Assembly (NCBI RefSeq): GCF_016093295.1
Contig: NZ_JAEDAL010000001.1
Location: 1-64,000 of the forward strand
Origin: Inhella gelatinilytica
GTDB lineage: Bacteria > Pseudomonadota > Gammaproteobacteria > Burkholderiales > Burkholderiaceae_C
Direction: 5' to 3'
DNA: 64,000 nt
Shown here: in pieces, positions 56,863-64,000 of the stretch
Layout of the letters: every line of letters starts with the position of its first letter
Numbering within the stretch: the stretch's first letter is position 1
Translations under genes and position numbers: made by a program
Notes under the pieces: model-generated
Database searches by the model: none
The model's input: only the letters and a program-made list of their open reading frames with translations
Told to the model about the DNA's origin: nothing

Positions 56863-59109
56863 ATGTCGGAGACCTTTCAGCCCTCTCACGATCCTCACGC
56901 AGAGGATGACCTGCTCGAGCTGATCGACGAGCACGATCTGCCCGCGGCCGCTCATCCTGTGGGCGAGCCTTGGCGCGTCCTGATCGTGGACGACGACTCG
57001 GACGTGCACAAGGCCACCGAGCTGGCGATGCAAGGCCTGTTGATTGAAGGCCGCAAGCTGCAGTTCCTGCATGCGCATTCCGCCAGCGAAGCCCGCGACG
57101 TATTGGCGCGCGAGCCCAATCTCGCAGTGGCCTTGCTCGACGTGGTGATGGAAAGCGAGGACGCGGGCCTGCAGTTGGTGCGCCACATCCGCGCGGATTC
57201 CAGTCTGGACGCCATGCGCATCGTGTTGCGCACAGGGCAACCGGGTTATGCCCCCGAGATCGAGACCGTCCGCTCGCTGGACATCAACGACTACAAGACC
57301 AAGTCTGAGCTGACGCGAACCCGGCTGTACACCGTGTTGACCGCAGCCATTCGCTCCTACAAGCAAATTTGCGAATTGCAGGTGGGGCGCCGCGGCCTGT
57401 CTCGCATCCTGCACGCCGCCAATGAGCTTTCACGCCTGCGCACCCTGCCGCAGTTTGCTGCCTGCGCGCTGGAGCAACTCTGCGCCCTGTTTGAATGTCC
57501 GAGCGTCGGCTTGGTCGCCGTGCAACATCGCTCGGACACGCCCGACATGGCGCGCATCGTGGCGGCCAGCGGGCGCTTTACCGAGTTGCTGGGCGCCACC
57601 GTCGGCCGCCTGACGGATGACGCGTCTCACGAGGCCATCGACTTGGCCTTCACACAAGCCCAGTCACACATCGGCGCCTTGTTGACGCTGCATTTCAAGT
57701 TGCCCAATGAGCGCAACGTGGTGCTGCACGCCGTGCTGGACCGCAAGCCCGAAGACAACGAAGAGCCGCTGTTGCAGACTTATTTGTCGACGCTGTCCAT
57801 CAGCTTTGACAACGTGGTGATGTACGGCCAACTGCTCGATCACGCCTACAACGATCAGTTGCTGCAATTGCCCAACCGCAATCGCTTCATTGAGTTGTTG
57901 GAAAAACACCTGTTGGCCCCGGAAGGCTTGGCGCTGGCGCTCATCGACATCGACGATTTTTCGGACATCAACGATGCCTTTGGTCACCGCTTTGGCGACC
58001 AGGTCCTGCAGTCGGTCGCGGCCCGTCTCGGTGAACAGTTGGGCGAGCGCACGGAGATGGCTCGCATTTCGGCCGACACCTTTGGGCTGATGGGCCCCAG
58101 TGCCCACATCAACGCGGCCAGCATTTCTCACGTGTTTGCCGAGCCCTTCGATGTCTCGGGCGAGCGACTTCAGCTGTCCGCCACCTCCGGTTTGGTGAGT
58201 CTGAGCGACAGCAGCACGCTGGGCTCCGAACTGCTGCTGGATGCGCACATCGCGCTCAAGCGAGCCAAGTTGATGCACCGCGGCGCTTGCCAGTACTTCT
58301 CGGCCGAGATGGGCGTCGATGCGCGCGAGCGCTTCAAGTTGCTCAAAGGGCTGCGAGCCAGTTTTGAGGCGCGGCGACTGTTCGTGGTCTATCAACCGCA
58401 GGTGGAACTTAACAGCCGTCGGGTTGTTGGGGTCGAGGCCCTGCTGCGGTGGCGCACCGAGGACGGTCGTTTCGTTCCGCCCGATCAATTCATTCCACTC
58501 GCCGAGCAAAGCGGCTTGATCATTTCCATCGGCGAGTTCGTGCTGCGCACGGCCTGCTTCCAAGTCAAGCGCATGCGCGAGTTGGGGCACACCGAAGTCC
58601 GCATGGCCATCAACATTTCGATGGCCCAGTTCCGCCACCCGCAGTTCATCCCCACGCTGCGGGCCGCCATCCACGAGGCCGACATTCCGGGCGCCGCGCT
58701 GGAACTCGAAATCACCGAATCCATGGCCATGGACGACGTGGACATGGTGCTCAAGATCTTGGCCGCCATCCGGGCCACCGGGGCCACTGTGGCCATTGAC
58801 GACTTCGGCACTGGCTTCTCGTCGCTGTCGCAGCTGCGTCAGCTGCAGGTGGAGCGCCTCAAGATCGACCGCGCCTTTGTGCAAGAGGCCGAGTGCTCGG
58901 TGGCAGGCTCCACCATCGCCGCCATGGTCGTCAACCTGGGCCGCAGCCTGGGCATGCAGGTCCTGGCCGAGGGCATCGAAACTGAAGACCAAGCCACCCA
59001 CCTGATCCAGATGGGTTGCCACGAAGGCCAGGGCTATTTGTTTGCCCGTCCGATGCCGGCGGACCAATTCGAAAACTGGCTGACCGAGTACCGCGCCGCC
59101 CATCCCTGA
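56863..59109 (+). CDS. REC-sensor-GGDEF(degenerate)-EAL c-di-GMP signalling protein
   Basis: This is a 748-residue response regulator. It has a REC domain (about 38-165) with phospho-acceptor Asp at about 93 in VALLDVVMES, and a DUF3369/GAF-like sensor (about 170-325). A GGDEF domain (about 345-470) has SADTF at 403-407 in place of GGDEF, and no RxxD I-site. The EAL domain (about 495-748) is intact: VEALLRW at 524-530, NISMAQF, ELEITES, IDDFGTG and LAEGIET. It is probably a phosphodiesterase whose GGDEF domain is only regulatory. ATG 56863 is chosen; a TTG directly precedes it. No kinase gene is adjacent. Confidence 0.93.
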   Translation: MSETFQPSHDPHAEDDLLELIDEHDLPAAAHPVGEPWRVLIVDDDSDVHKATELAMQGLLIEGRKLQFLHAHSASEARDVLAREPNLAVALLDVVMESEDAGLQLVRHIRADSSLDAMRIVLRTGQPGYAPEIETVRSLDINDYKTKSELTRTRLYTVLTAAIRSYKQICELQVGRRGLSRILHAANELSRLRTLPQFAACALEQLCALFECPSVGLVAVQHRSDTPDMARIVAASGRFTELLGATVGRLTDDASHEAIDLAFTQAQSHIGALLTLHFKLPNERNVVLHAVLDRKPEDNEEPLLQTYLSTLSISFDNVVMYGQLLDHAYNDQLLQLPNRNRFIELLEKHLLAPEGLALALIDIDDFSDINDAFGHRFGDQVLQSVAARLGEQLGERTEMARISADTFGLMGPSAHINAASISHVFAEPFDVSGERLQLSATSGLVSLSDSSTLGSELLLDAHIALKRAKLMHRGACQYFSAEMGVDARERFKLLKGLRASFEARRLFVVYQPQVELNSRRVVGVEALLRWRTEDGRFVPPDQFIPLAEQSGLIISIGEFVLRTACFQVKRMRELGHTEVRMAINISMAQFRHPQFIPTLRAAIHEADIPGAALELEITESMAMDDVDMVLKILAAIRATGATVAIDDFGTGFSSLSQLRQLQVERLKIDRAFVQEAECSVAGSTIAAMVVNLGRSLGMQVLAEGIETEDQATHLIQMGCHEGQGYLFARPMPADQFENWLTEYRAAHP

Positions 59110-59125
59110 GCAGCGCGGCCGGCCT

Positions 59126-60037
59126 TCACCCGGCGCGTTTGGCGAGCAGGGCCCGGGCCACGCGGCTTACCGGCGGATGGCCGAGCACCTCGCTGATGGC
59201 TGCAGCCGCGTCCACCAGACCGTCCAAATCCACACCGGTTTCAATGCCCAAGCCGTTGAGCATGAACACCACGTCCTCGGTCGCCACGTTGCCCGTCGCC
59301 CCTTTGGCATAGGGGCAACCGCCCAGGCCGCCCACACTGGCGTCAAAGGTCGCGACGCCCAGTTCCAGACTGGCGTACACATTGGCCAGGGCCTGGCCAT
59401 AGGTGTCGTGGTAGTGGCCGCTGACCTCGGCGAGCGGGAAGTGCTTCAGCGCCCGCTCCAGCGCGGCCTGGATGCGCCGCGGCGTGCCCACACCAATGGT
59501 GTCGCTGACGCCCAGGTGGTCGACGCCGATGGCAGCGAGCTGTGCGGCCACCGCGTCCACCTGGTCCGGGTGGATGTCACCCTCATAGGGGCAGCCCACC
59601 GCGCAGGAAAGCGCCGCCCGCACCTTGACACCCGCCGCCTTCGCCGCCGCCACGACCGGAGCGAAGCGCTCAATGCTCTCGGCAATTGAGCAATTGATGT
59701 TCTTTTGCGCAAACGCCTCGCTGGCGGCGGTGAACACCACGATCTCATCGGGCCGCGTCGCCTGCGCGGCCTCCCAGCCCTTGGCATTGGGCACCAAGAC
59801 GGCGTAGGCCACATCCGGACGGCGTTCGATGGTCGACATCACCGCCGCGTTGTCGGCCATCTGGGGCACCCACTTGGGGCTGACAAAGCTGGTGGCTTCC
59901 AGGCGGCGTAGGCCCGCCGCCTGCAAGCGATGGATCAGCGCCACCTTGTGCTCGGTGGCCACGGTTTGCTTCTCGTTCTGCAGGCCGTCGCGCGGGCCGA
60001 CGTCGCAGAGCGTGACTTTGCTGGGGAGTGATGCCAC
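59126..60037 (-). CDS. Hydroxymethylglutaryl-CoA lyase
   Basis: This enzyme splits HMG-CoA to acetyl-CoA and acetoacetate, the last step of leucine breakdown. The 303-residue TIM barrel has VGPRDGLQNEK (metal and substrate Asp), the metal-binding SGHYHDTYGQAL, and the diagnostic catalytic-Cys loop GGLGGCPYAKGATGN. The start is GTG 60037 with GGAGGG six bases upstream, 2 bp after the carboxylase stop. It ends 16 bp from the convergent EAL gene. Confidence 0.96.
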   Translation of the reverse strand: MASLPSKVTLCDVGPRDGLQNEKQTVATEHKVALIHRLQAAGLRRLEATSFVSPKWVPQMADNAAVMSTIERRPDVAYAVLVPNAKGWEAAQATRPDEIVVFTAASEAFAQKNINCSIAESIERFAPVVAAAKAAGVKVRAALSCAVGCPYEGDIHPDQVDAVAAQLAAIGVDHLGVSDTIGVGTPRRIQAALERALKHFPLAEVSGHYHDTYGQALANVYASLELGVATFDASVGGLGGCPYAKGATGNVATEDVVFMLNGLGIETGVDLDGLVDAAAAISEVLGHPPVSRVARALLAKRAG

Positions 60038-60039
60038 GT

Positions 60040-62034
60040 TCAGCCCTCCAGGCGCAGCAATTCCGCACCATCGGTGAGCTGATCGCCCACGGCGTAGAGC
60101 AGCTCGGCTACCGTGCCATCGCGCGGGCTGTTGAGGGTGTGCTCCATCTTCATCGCCTCCATGACGGCCAGGGGCTGGCCGGCCTTGACGGCATCGCCCG
60201 CCTTCACATGCAAAGCCACCAGCTTGCCCGGCATGGGGGCGGTCAAGCGGCCGCCGCCACCCGCGCCCTCACCCGCATGGGCGATGACATCGACCTCGGT
60301 CAACGTGGCGCTGCCTTGCGGCGCGAACACGGTCACCTGTTCGCCGCGCGCATAGGTGTGGACGGGAATGCGGCGCACGGCCAGACCTTCGCCCAGTAGC
60401 AGCGTGTGACGCTCGGGGGAGGCGGAATCGATCGCCAACGCCACCGCTTCGCCCCCAACCAGCAACTGCATACCCCCCGCATGCAATCGGCGCAACTGAA
60501 GCGCGTGATGCTGACCATCCAGCTCCAGGTCAAAACCGCGCACGGCATCGCCGGTCAGGCGGAAGCCATCACGGCGGCTCCAGGGGTCCGCGTCTTGCGT
60601 GCGCGCCTCCAGCGCCAGCGTGTGTGCCACCACCGCGGCGGCAGCCACATCGAGCGGCAGGCCGGGTTGGCCAAAGAGTGCGGCGCGTTCGCGCTCGATC
60701 AGGCCAGTGTCCAGGTCGGCGCCGGCGAAGCTGGCCGTGGCCGCACAGCGGCGCAGGAAGGCCACATTGGTCTGCAGGCCCACGATGTGGGTCTGCGTGA
60801 GCGCCGCATCCAAACGCGCCAGCGCCTGGCCACGGTCCTCACCCCAGACGATGAGCTTGGCCACCATCGAGTCGTAATACGGACTGATGGCATCACCTTC
60901 CACCACACCGGTGTCCACGCGCACGTCGGAACGGCAGAAGGCACTGTGCGCCGGCCAACGCAGCACGTCCAGCGAACCGGTGGCGGGCAGGAAGCCGGCC
61001 TCGGGGTTCTCGGCACAGATACGCGCCTCGATGGCGTGGCCGTGAATCTTCAGTTCATGCTGCTTGAGCGGCAGCGGCTGGCCGGCCGCGACGCGCAGTT
61101 GCCACTCCACCAGGTCCAGGCCGGTGATGGCTTCGGTAACCGGGTGCTCCACCTGCAGCCGGGTGTTCATCTCCATGAAGTAGAAGCGCCCATCCTGTTC
61201 GGCGATGAACTCCACGGTGCCGGCGCCCACATAGCCCACCGCCTTGGCGGCGGCCACGGCAGCCTCGCCCATCTCGCGGCGGCGCTGCTCCGTCATGCCC
61301 GGAGCCGGCGCTTCTTCCAGCACCTTCTGGTGGCGGCGCTGCACCGAGCAATCGCGCTCGAACAGGTAGACGCAATCGCCTTGCGTGTCGCCAAACACCT
61401 GGATCTCGATGTGACGGGGGCGCTGCACATAGCGCTCGATCAGCACCGCATCGTCGCCGAAGCTGTTGATGGCCTCGCGCTTGCAACTGGCCAGCGCGAC
61501 GTCGAATTCGTCCGCCGCCATCACCGCGCGCATGCCCTTGCCGCCCCCGCCGGCGCTGGCCTTGATCAGCACGGGGTAGCCGATGCGGTCGGCCTCACGC
61601 TTGAGAAGCGCCGGATCTTGGTCCGCGCCGTGATAACCCGGCACCAGGGGCACGCCCGCGGCTTCCATCAGGCGCTTGCTTTCAGCCTTCAGGCCCATGG
61701 CCAAGATGGCCGATGCGGGCGGGCCAATAAAGACCACGCCGGCTTCAGCGCAGGCCTGGGCAAAGCCCTCGTTTTCGGACAGAAACCCATAACCCGGGTG
61801 GATGGCCTCGGCACCTGTGGACTTCGCGGCGGCCAAGATGCGCTCCCACTGCAGGTAAGAGTCCCGCGGTGCGGGGCCGCCAATCAGGGTGGCTTCATCA
61901 CAGGCCAGCACATGCTGGGCGCGCGCATCGGCTTCGGAATAGACGGCAACGGTTTGAATGCCCAAGCGGCGCGCAGTGGCCGCCACACGGCAGGCGATCT
62001 CACCCCGGTTGGCGATGAGGATCTTCTTGAACAT
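60040..62034 (-). CDS. Methylcrotonyl-CoA carboxylase alpha subunit (biotin carboxylase plus biotin carrier)
   Basis: The 664-residue biotin-dependent carboxylase subunit has a biotin carboxylase domain (about 1-445; KILIANRGEIACRV, ATP loop KASAGGGGKGMR, MNTRLQVEHPVTE), a middle BT-like region, and a C-terminal biotinyl domain with the lysine in VMEAMKMEH. Propionyl- and acyl-CoA carboxylase alpha subunits are similar. The HMG-CoA lyase 2 bp downstream points to 3-methylcrotonyl-CoA in leucine catabolism. ATG 62034 has an AGGAG site. The carboxyltransferase (beta) gene is not in the window. Confidence 0.93.
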   Translation of the reverse strand: MFKKILIANRGEIACRVAATARRLGIQTVAVYSEADARAQHVLACDEATLIGGPAPRDSYLQWERILAAAKSTGAEAIHPGYGFLSENEGFAQACAEAGVVFIGPPASAILAMGLKAESKRLMEAAGVPLVPGYHGADQDPALLKREADRIGYPVLIKASAGGGGKGMRAVMAADEFDVALASCKREAINSFGDDAVLIERYVQRPRHIEIQVFGDTQGDCVYLFERDCSVQRRHQKVLEEAPAPGMTEQRRREMGEAAVAAAKAVGYVGAGTVEFIAEQDGRFYFMEMNTRLQVEHPVTEAITGLDLVEWQLRVAAGQPLPLKQHELKIHGHAIEARICAENPEAGFLPATGSLDVLRWPAHSAFCRSDVRVDTGVVEGDAISPYYDSMVAKLIVWGEDRGQALARLDAALTQTHIVGLQTNVAFLRRCAATASFAGADLDTGLIERERAALFGQPGLPLDVAAAAVVAHTLALEARTQDADPWSRRDGFRLTGDAVRGFDLELDGQHHALQLRRLHAGGMQLLVGGEAVALAIDSASPERHTLLLGEGLAVRRIPVHTYARGEQVTVFAPQGSATLTEVDVIAHAGEGAGGGGRLTAPMPGKLVALHVKAGDAVKAGQPLAVMEAMKMEHTLNSPRDGTVAELLYAVGDQLTDGAELLRLEG

Positions 62035-62094
62035 GGGTGCTCCTTGTGGGAGAGGGGCGCCCCGCATGGGCGCAAGCCCCGAAGTATCGAGGAC

Positions 62095-62730
62095 TCAGGC
62101 CGCCCAGTGACGGGCAAAGACCGGCGCCACCTTGGGATGCTGCTCAACACGCTGCAGCAGGGCGCAAAAGTCCGGACGTTCGACCGCCAAGTGAGATCGG
62201 GTACCGGACCACTTGGATACCACCCCCGCCAGCAGGTCCAACGCACCGGGTTGGGCCCCTTGCAGGTAGGCGCTGTCACCATCCCAGAAGGTGTCGGCAA
62301 ACACCAACCAGTGCGCGTGCAGGCGCGCACGCGTGCCCGCACGCAGATTGGCCTGGGCCGCCTCGTCAGGCAGCGCCAACCAGCGCTCCGGGTAGTCGCT
62401 GACGCTGATGGCGCTATAGCAGTTGGCGGCGATGAACACCAGGCCCCGCAGCACCCGTGCCCGCTCTGAGGCGGCCATCGGCAGCAGGCCGGACGCCGGG
62501 TAGCGCAAGCCCAACTCAATCAGGATGGCCGCACTCTCACTCATCACCGTGCCATCTGCCCATTGCAGGGTGGGGATCTGCATCAGTGGGTTCACCTCCC
62601 GCAGAGCTTCAAGGGCGGAATCCGCGGCCCAGGAGGCTGCGGCGACGTTTTCGAACGGCTCCCCCACCCAGTGCAGAGCGACCTCGACAGCTGCCGAACC
62701 CGCCCCTTGAAAGCCAAACAAACGGTGCAT
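62095..62730 (-). CDS. Glutathione S-transferase-like protein
   Basis: The 211-residue protein has a thioredoxin-fold N-terminal domain (MHRLFGFQGAGSAAVEVAL; NPLMQIPTLQWADGTVMSESAAI with the cis-Pro and the glutathione-binding E-S pair) and an all-helical C-terminal domain. A catalytic Ser or Cys is not obvious in GAGSAA. It lies between the carboxylase (60 bp downstream) and the DUF924 gene. ATG 62730 is the first in-frame start with domain character. Confidence 0.85.
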   Translation of the reverse strand: MHRLFGFQGAGSAAVEVALHWVGEPFENVAAASWAADSALEALREVNPLMQIPTLQWADGTVMSESAAILIELGLRYPASGLLPMAASERARVLRGLVFIAANCYSAISVSDYPERWLALPDEAAQANLRAGTRARLHAHWLVFADTFWDGDSAYLQGAQPGALDLLAGVVSKWSGTRSHLAVERPDFCALLQRVEQHPKVAPVFARHWAA

Positions 62731-62749
62731 GCCCCGCTCTCCTTCAGGC

Positions 62750-63286
62750 TCAGAAACTGGAGCCCGGCTGCTGCAAGAAGGCCAACTCCTCGGGCGTGGA
62801 AACGCGCCCCAGGATGGCGTTGCGATGGGGGTAGCGCCCAAAGCGGTCCACGATGGCCCGGTGCCGCAATTCAAAGTCCAGGTTTGCGGGGGCATGGAGC
62901 CGGAACAGCGGCTCGGCCAGCGCATGAATCGCGGGCGACTCCGAGTGCATGTAGGGCATCAGCAAGAACGCACGCTCACTTGGCTCAGTCAAGGCCTCCA
63001 GCGCACTCGCCCGAACCGCCTCCTGCGCCAGCACGAGAGCGATCCCGTCTTGGGCGAAAGCCTGTGGGGTACCGCGGTGGATGTTGCGTGAGAACTGGTC
63101 CAGCACCAGCACCTCGGCCAGGCGCCCATGCGCGCTGGAACGCCACCCGGTCAGTTCGGCCTGCGCCGCCTGAACCAACAGCCCACCAAAGCGCTGGCGC
63201 AGCTGGTCGTCAAAGGCCGGATCGACGCGCCACCAAGCCGCTGGCGGAATCTCCTGGAACCAAAAAGCGAGTACGTCTTCGAGCAT
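62750..63286 (-). CDS. DUF924 family protein
   Basis: The 178-residue protein has the conserved VLAFWFQEIPPAAWW start, DQFSRNIHRGTPQAFAQD and LMPYMHSE motifs of DUF924, and FGRYPHRNAILGR near the C-terminus. It is an all-helical TPR-like fold of unknown function, common in proteobacteria. It is separated by 16 bp from the upstream small gene and 19 bp from the GST-like gene, so it is probably in one transcript. Confidence 0.93.
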   Translation of the reverse strand: MLEDVLAFWFQEIPPAAWWRVDPAFDDQLRQRFGGLLVQAAQAELTGWRSSAHGRLAEVLVLDQFSRNIHRGTPQAFAQDGIALVLAQEAVRASALEALTEPSERAFLLMPYMHSESPAIHALAEPLFRLHAPANLDFELRHRAIVDRFGRYPHRNAILGRVSTPEELAFLQQPGSSF

Positions 63287-63302
63287 GGTTTCCCCCTCCG
63301 GC

Positions 63303-63545
63303 TCAGCGGTTGCGCGGGTGCTGGCGCGCCTGGCGCTCGTTGCCCCGGCGGTAGTTACCGGTGAGTCGTGCCATCAGCTGCTGCGCTGCCTCGGGCGATC
63401 CGCCATCAACACGGGCCAAAAACTCGCTCGCATCCCGTCCTCGCAAGGTGGCCGCCCACCGGCCGTGGTGAGTCACCTCGACCGAACCATTTTTTAGGGT
63501 GCGGTAGACAAAACCCAAATCGTTGCCTTCAGCAGTGGCGCTCAT
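63303..63545 (-). CDS. Small conserved-looking hypothetical protein
   Basis: The 80-residue protein starts at ATG 63545. The N-terminal half (NDLGFVYRTLKNGSVEVTHHGRW) predicts beta strands, and the C-terminal tail is basic. I do not recognise a family. Its spacing in the minus-strand run and its regular, non-repetitive composition support a real gene. Confidence 0.6.
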   Translation of the reverse strand: MSATAEGNDLGFVYRTLKNGSVEVTHHGRWAATLRGRDASEFLARVDGGSPEAAQQLMARLTGNYRRGNERQARQHPRNR

Positions 63546-63620
63546 CTCGACGTCTCTCGGCTGTCCTTCACAAGGGGGCGATCGGGTGGCTCTGCGGGGC
63601 TCTGCGTCCGAACCCCCGCT

Positions 63621-64000
63621 TCATACCAGGTCGCCCCCCGAGCCTCGCAGCTCGTAAAGCACCCGGCCTGCTTCGCTCAGCGTCTCGTGCAGGTGAAACC
63701 GCGCCAAGTCACCTTCGACCGCAAGCCCATAGTGCAGCCCTTCGGCCTCGAATTGAGCCGGCCCCCGCAACGCCAAGTCCTGGGGCGCCTCCTGCAGGGC
63801 CGCCCTCAGGGCTCGATAGACGCGCTCGGCCTGCTCACCCGCCACGCCAAGGGTCAGCCCGCCCGCATAAGCCATCGACCAAACGGGCACCCCCGCGCGG
63901 TACACCACCTCCTGGCCCACGAAGTTCAGCAAGCCGAAATAGTGATCCCGGTAGAGCCAATCGCCATCCTGCCACTCGAGTTGGCGCGCGCCCGGCAGCA
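63621..64000 (-). CDS. DUF5680-like protein, 5' end outside window
   Basis: The frame is open to the right edge, reading ARQLEWQDGDWLYRDHYFG then LNFVGQEVVYRAGVPVWSM, followed by about 90 more residues to the stop at 63621. The E-W-x-x-G-D-W-x-Y-R-D-x-Y-F-G string, then a VGQEVVYR segment and a VPVWSM segment, fits the DUF5680 family. No function is known. The start lies beyond the window, so the length is unknown. Confidence 0.75.
   Translation of the reverse strand, partial: LPGARQLEWQDGDWLYRDHYFGLLNFVGQEVVYRAGVPVWSMAYAGGLTLGVAGEQAERVYRALRAALQEAPQDLALRGPAQFEAEGLHYGLAVEGDLARFHLHETLSEAGRVLYELRGSGGDLV

Overview
The window is about 64 kb of GC-rich, gene-dense DNA that reads as a chromosomal segment of a betaproteobacterium, order Burkholderiales (Roseateles/Leptothrix/Inhella-like). 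This rests on gene content and style: system II cytochrome c maturation (ResB/CcsB) next to a cytochrome c4, an SDR-FolB-TtcA run, MsrPQ, DUF3108/DUF3429/DUF1631 proteins, a double-length UvrA, and a groESL operon with CIRCE. The species cannot be named from sequence alone. I saw no IS element, prophage, integrase, CRISPR array, rRNA or tRNA, and no gap over 300 bp without a gene.

Layout. (1) 1-6242: a truncated small protein, then on the minus strand a TPR/beta-barrel outer-membrane protein, a CHASE2 protein with a degenerate class III cyclase domain, and a FecR-domain protein, divergent from a Crp-family regulator. TGTGA-N6-TCACA-type palindromes lie in both intergenic regions. This is the best candidate for an undescribed system. 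(2) 6268-14462: an eight-gene glycan cluster (CapD/WbpM-type dehydratase, phosphoglycosyl transferase, DegT aminotransferase, methyltransferase, two glycosyltransferases, acetyltransferase, flippase). Nearly every junction is an NTGA stop/start overlap. (3) 14587-21535: lysS and ychF flank a minus-strand run of enoyl-CoA hydratase, DUF3108, DUF3429, a DsbC-like protein and a UbiH-family hydroxylase. (4) 21609-24191: a VOC protein and hppD, divergent from a LysR regulator. (5) 24187-30507: groESL under sigma-32-like and CIRCE control, then DUF1631 and a patatin/beta-barrel protein.

(6) 30487-37727: engB, cytochrome c4, ResB, CcsB, an orphan solute-binding protein, msrP and msrQ. (7) 37708-45197: DUF1653, a thioredoxin-like protein, pteridine reductase-like SDR, folB, ttcA, a DUF4136 lipoprotein, glmU, an SRPBCC protein, DUF808, an SGNH lipoprotein and a small membrane protein. 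(8) 45202-50778: a fused double UvrA with four ABC ATPase cores. (9) 50847-56788: a MatB-like ligase, a CWC protein, a DnaQ-like exonuclease, a PilZ protein, an orphan solute-binding protein and a YgiQ radical SAM protein. (10) 56863-64000: a REC-GGDEF-EAL protein with a dead GGDEF motif, then a minus-strand run of HMG-CoA lyase, methylcrotonyl-CoA carboxylase alpha subunit, a GST-like protein, DUF924, a small hypothetical, and a DUF5680 gene cut by the window end.

Most of the window is housekeeping. The points most worth a second look are the Crp/FecR/CHASE2/barrel locus, the double UvrA, the serial NTGA coupling, and the two signalling proteins that have lost nucleotide-cyclase residues.
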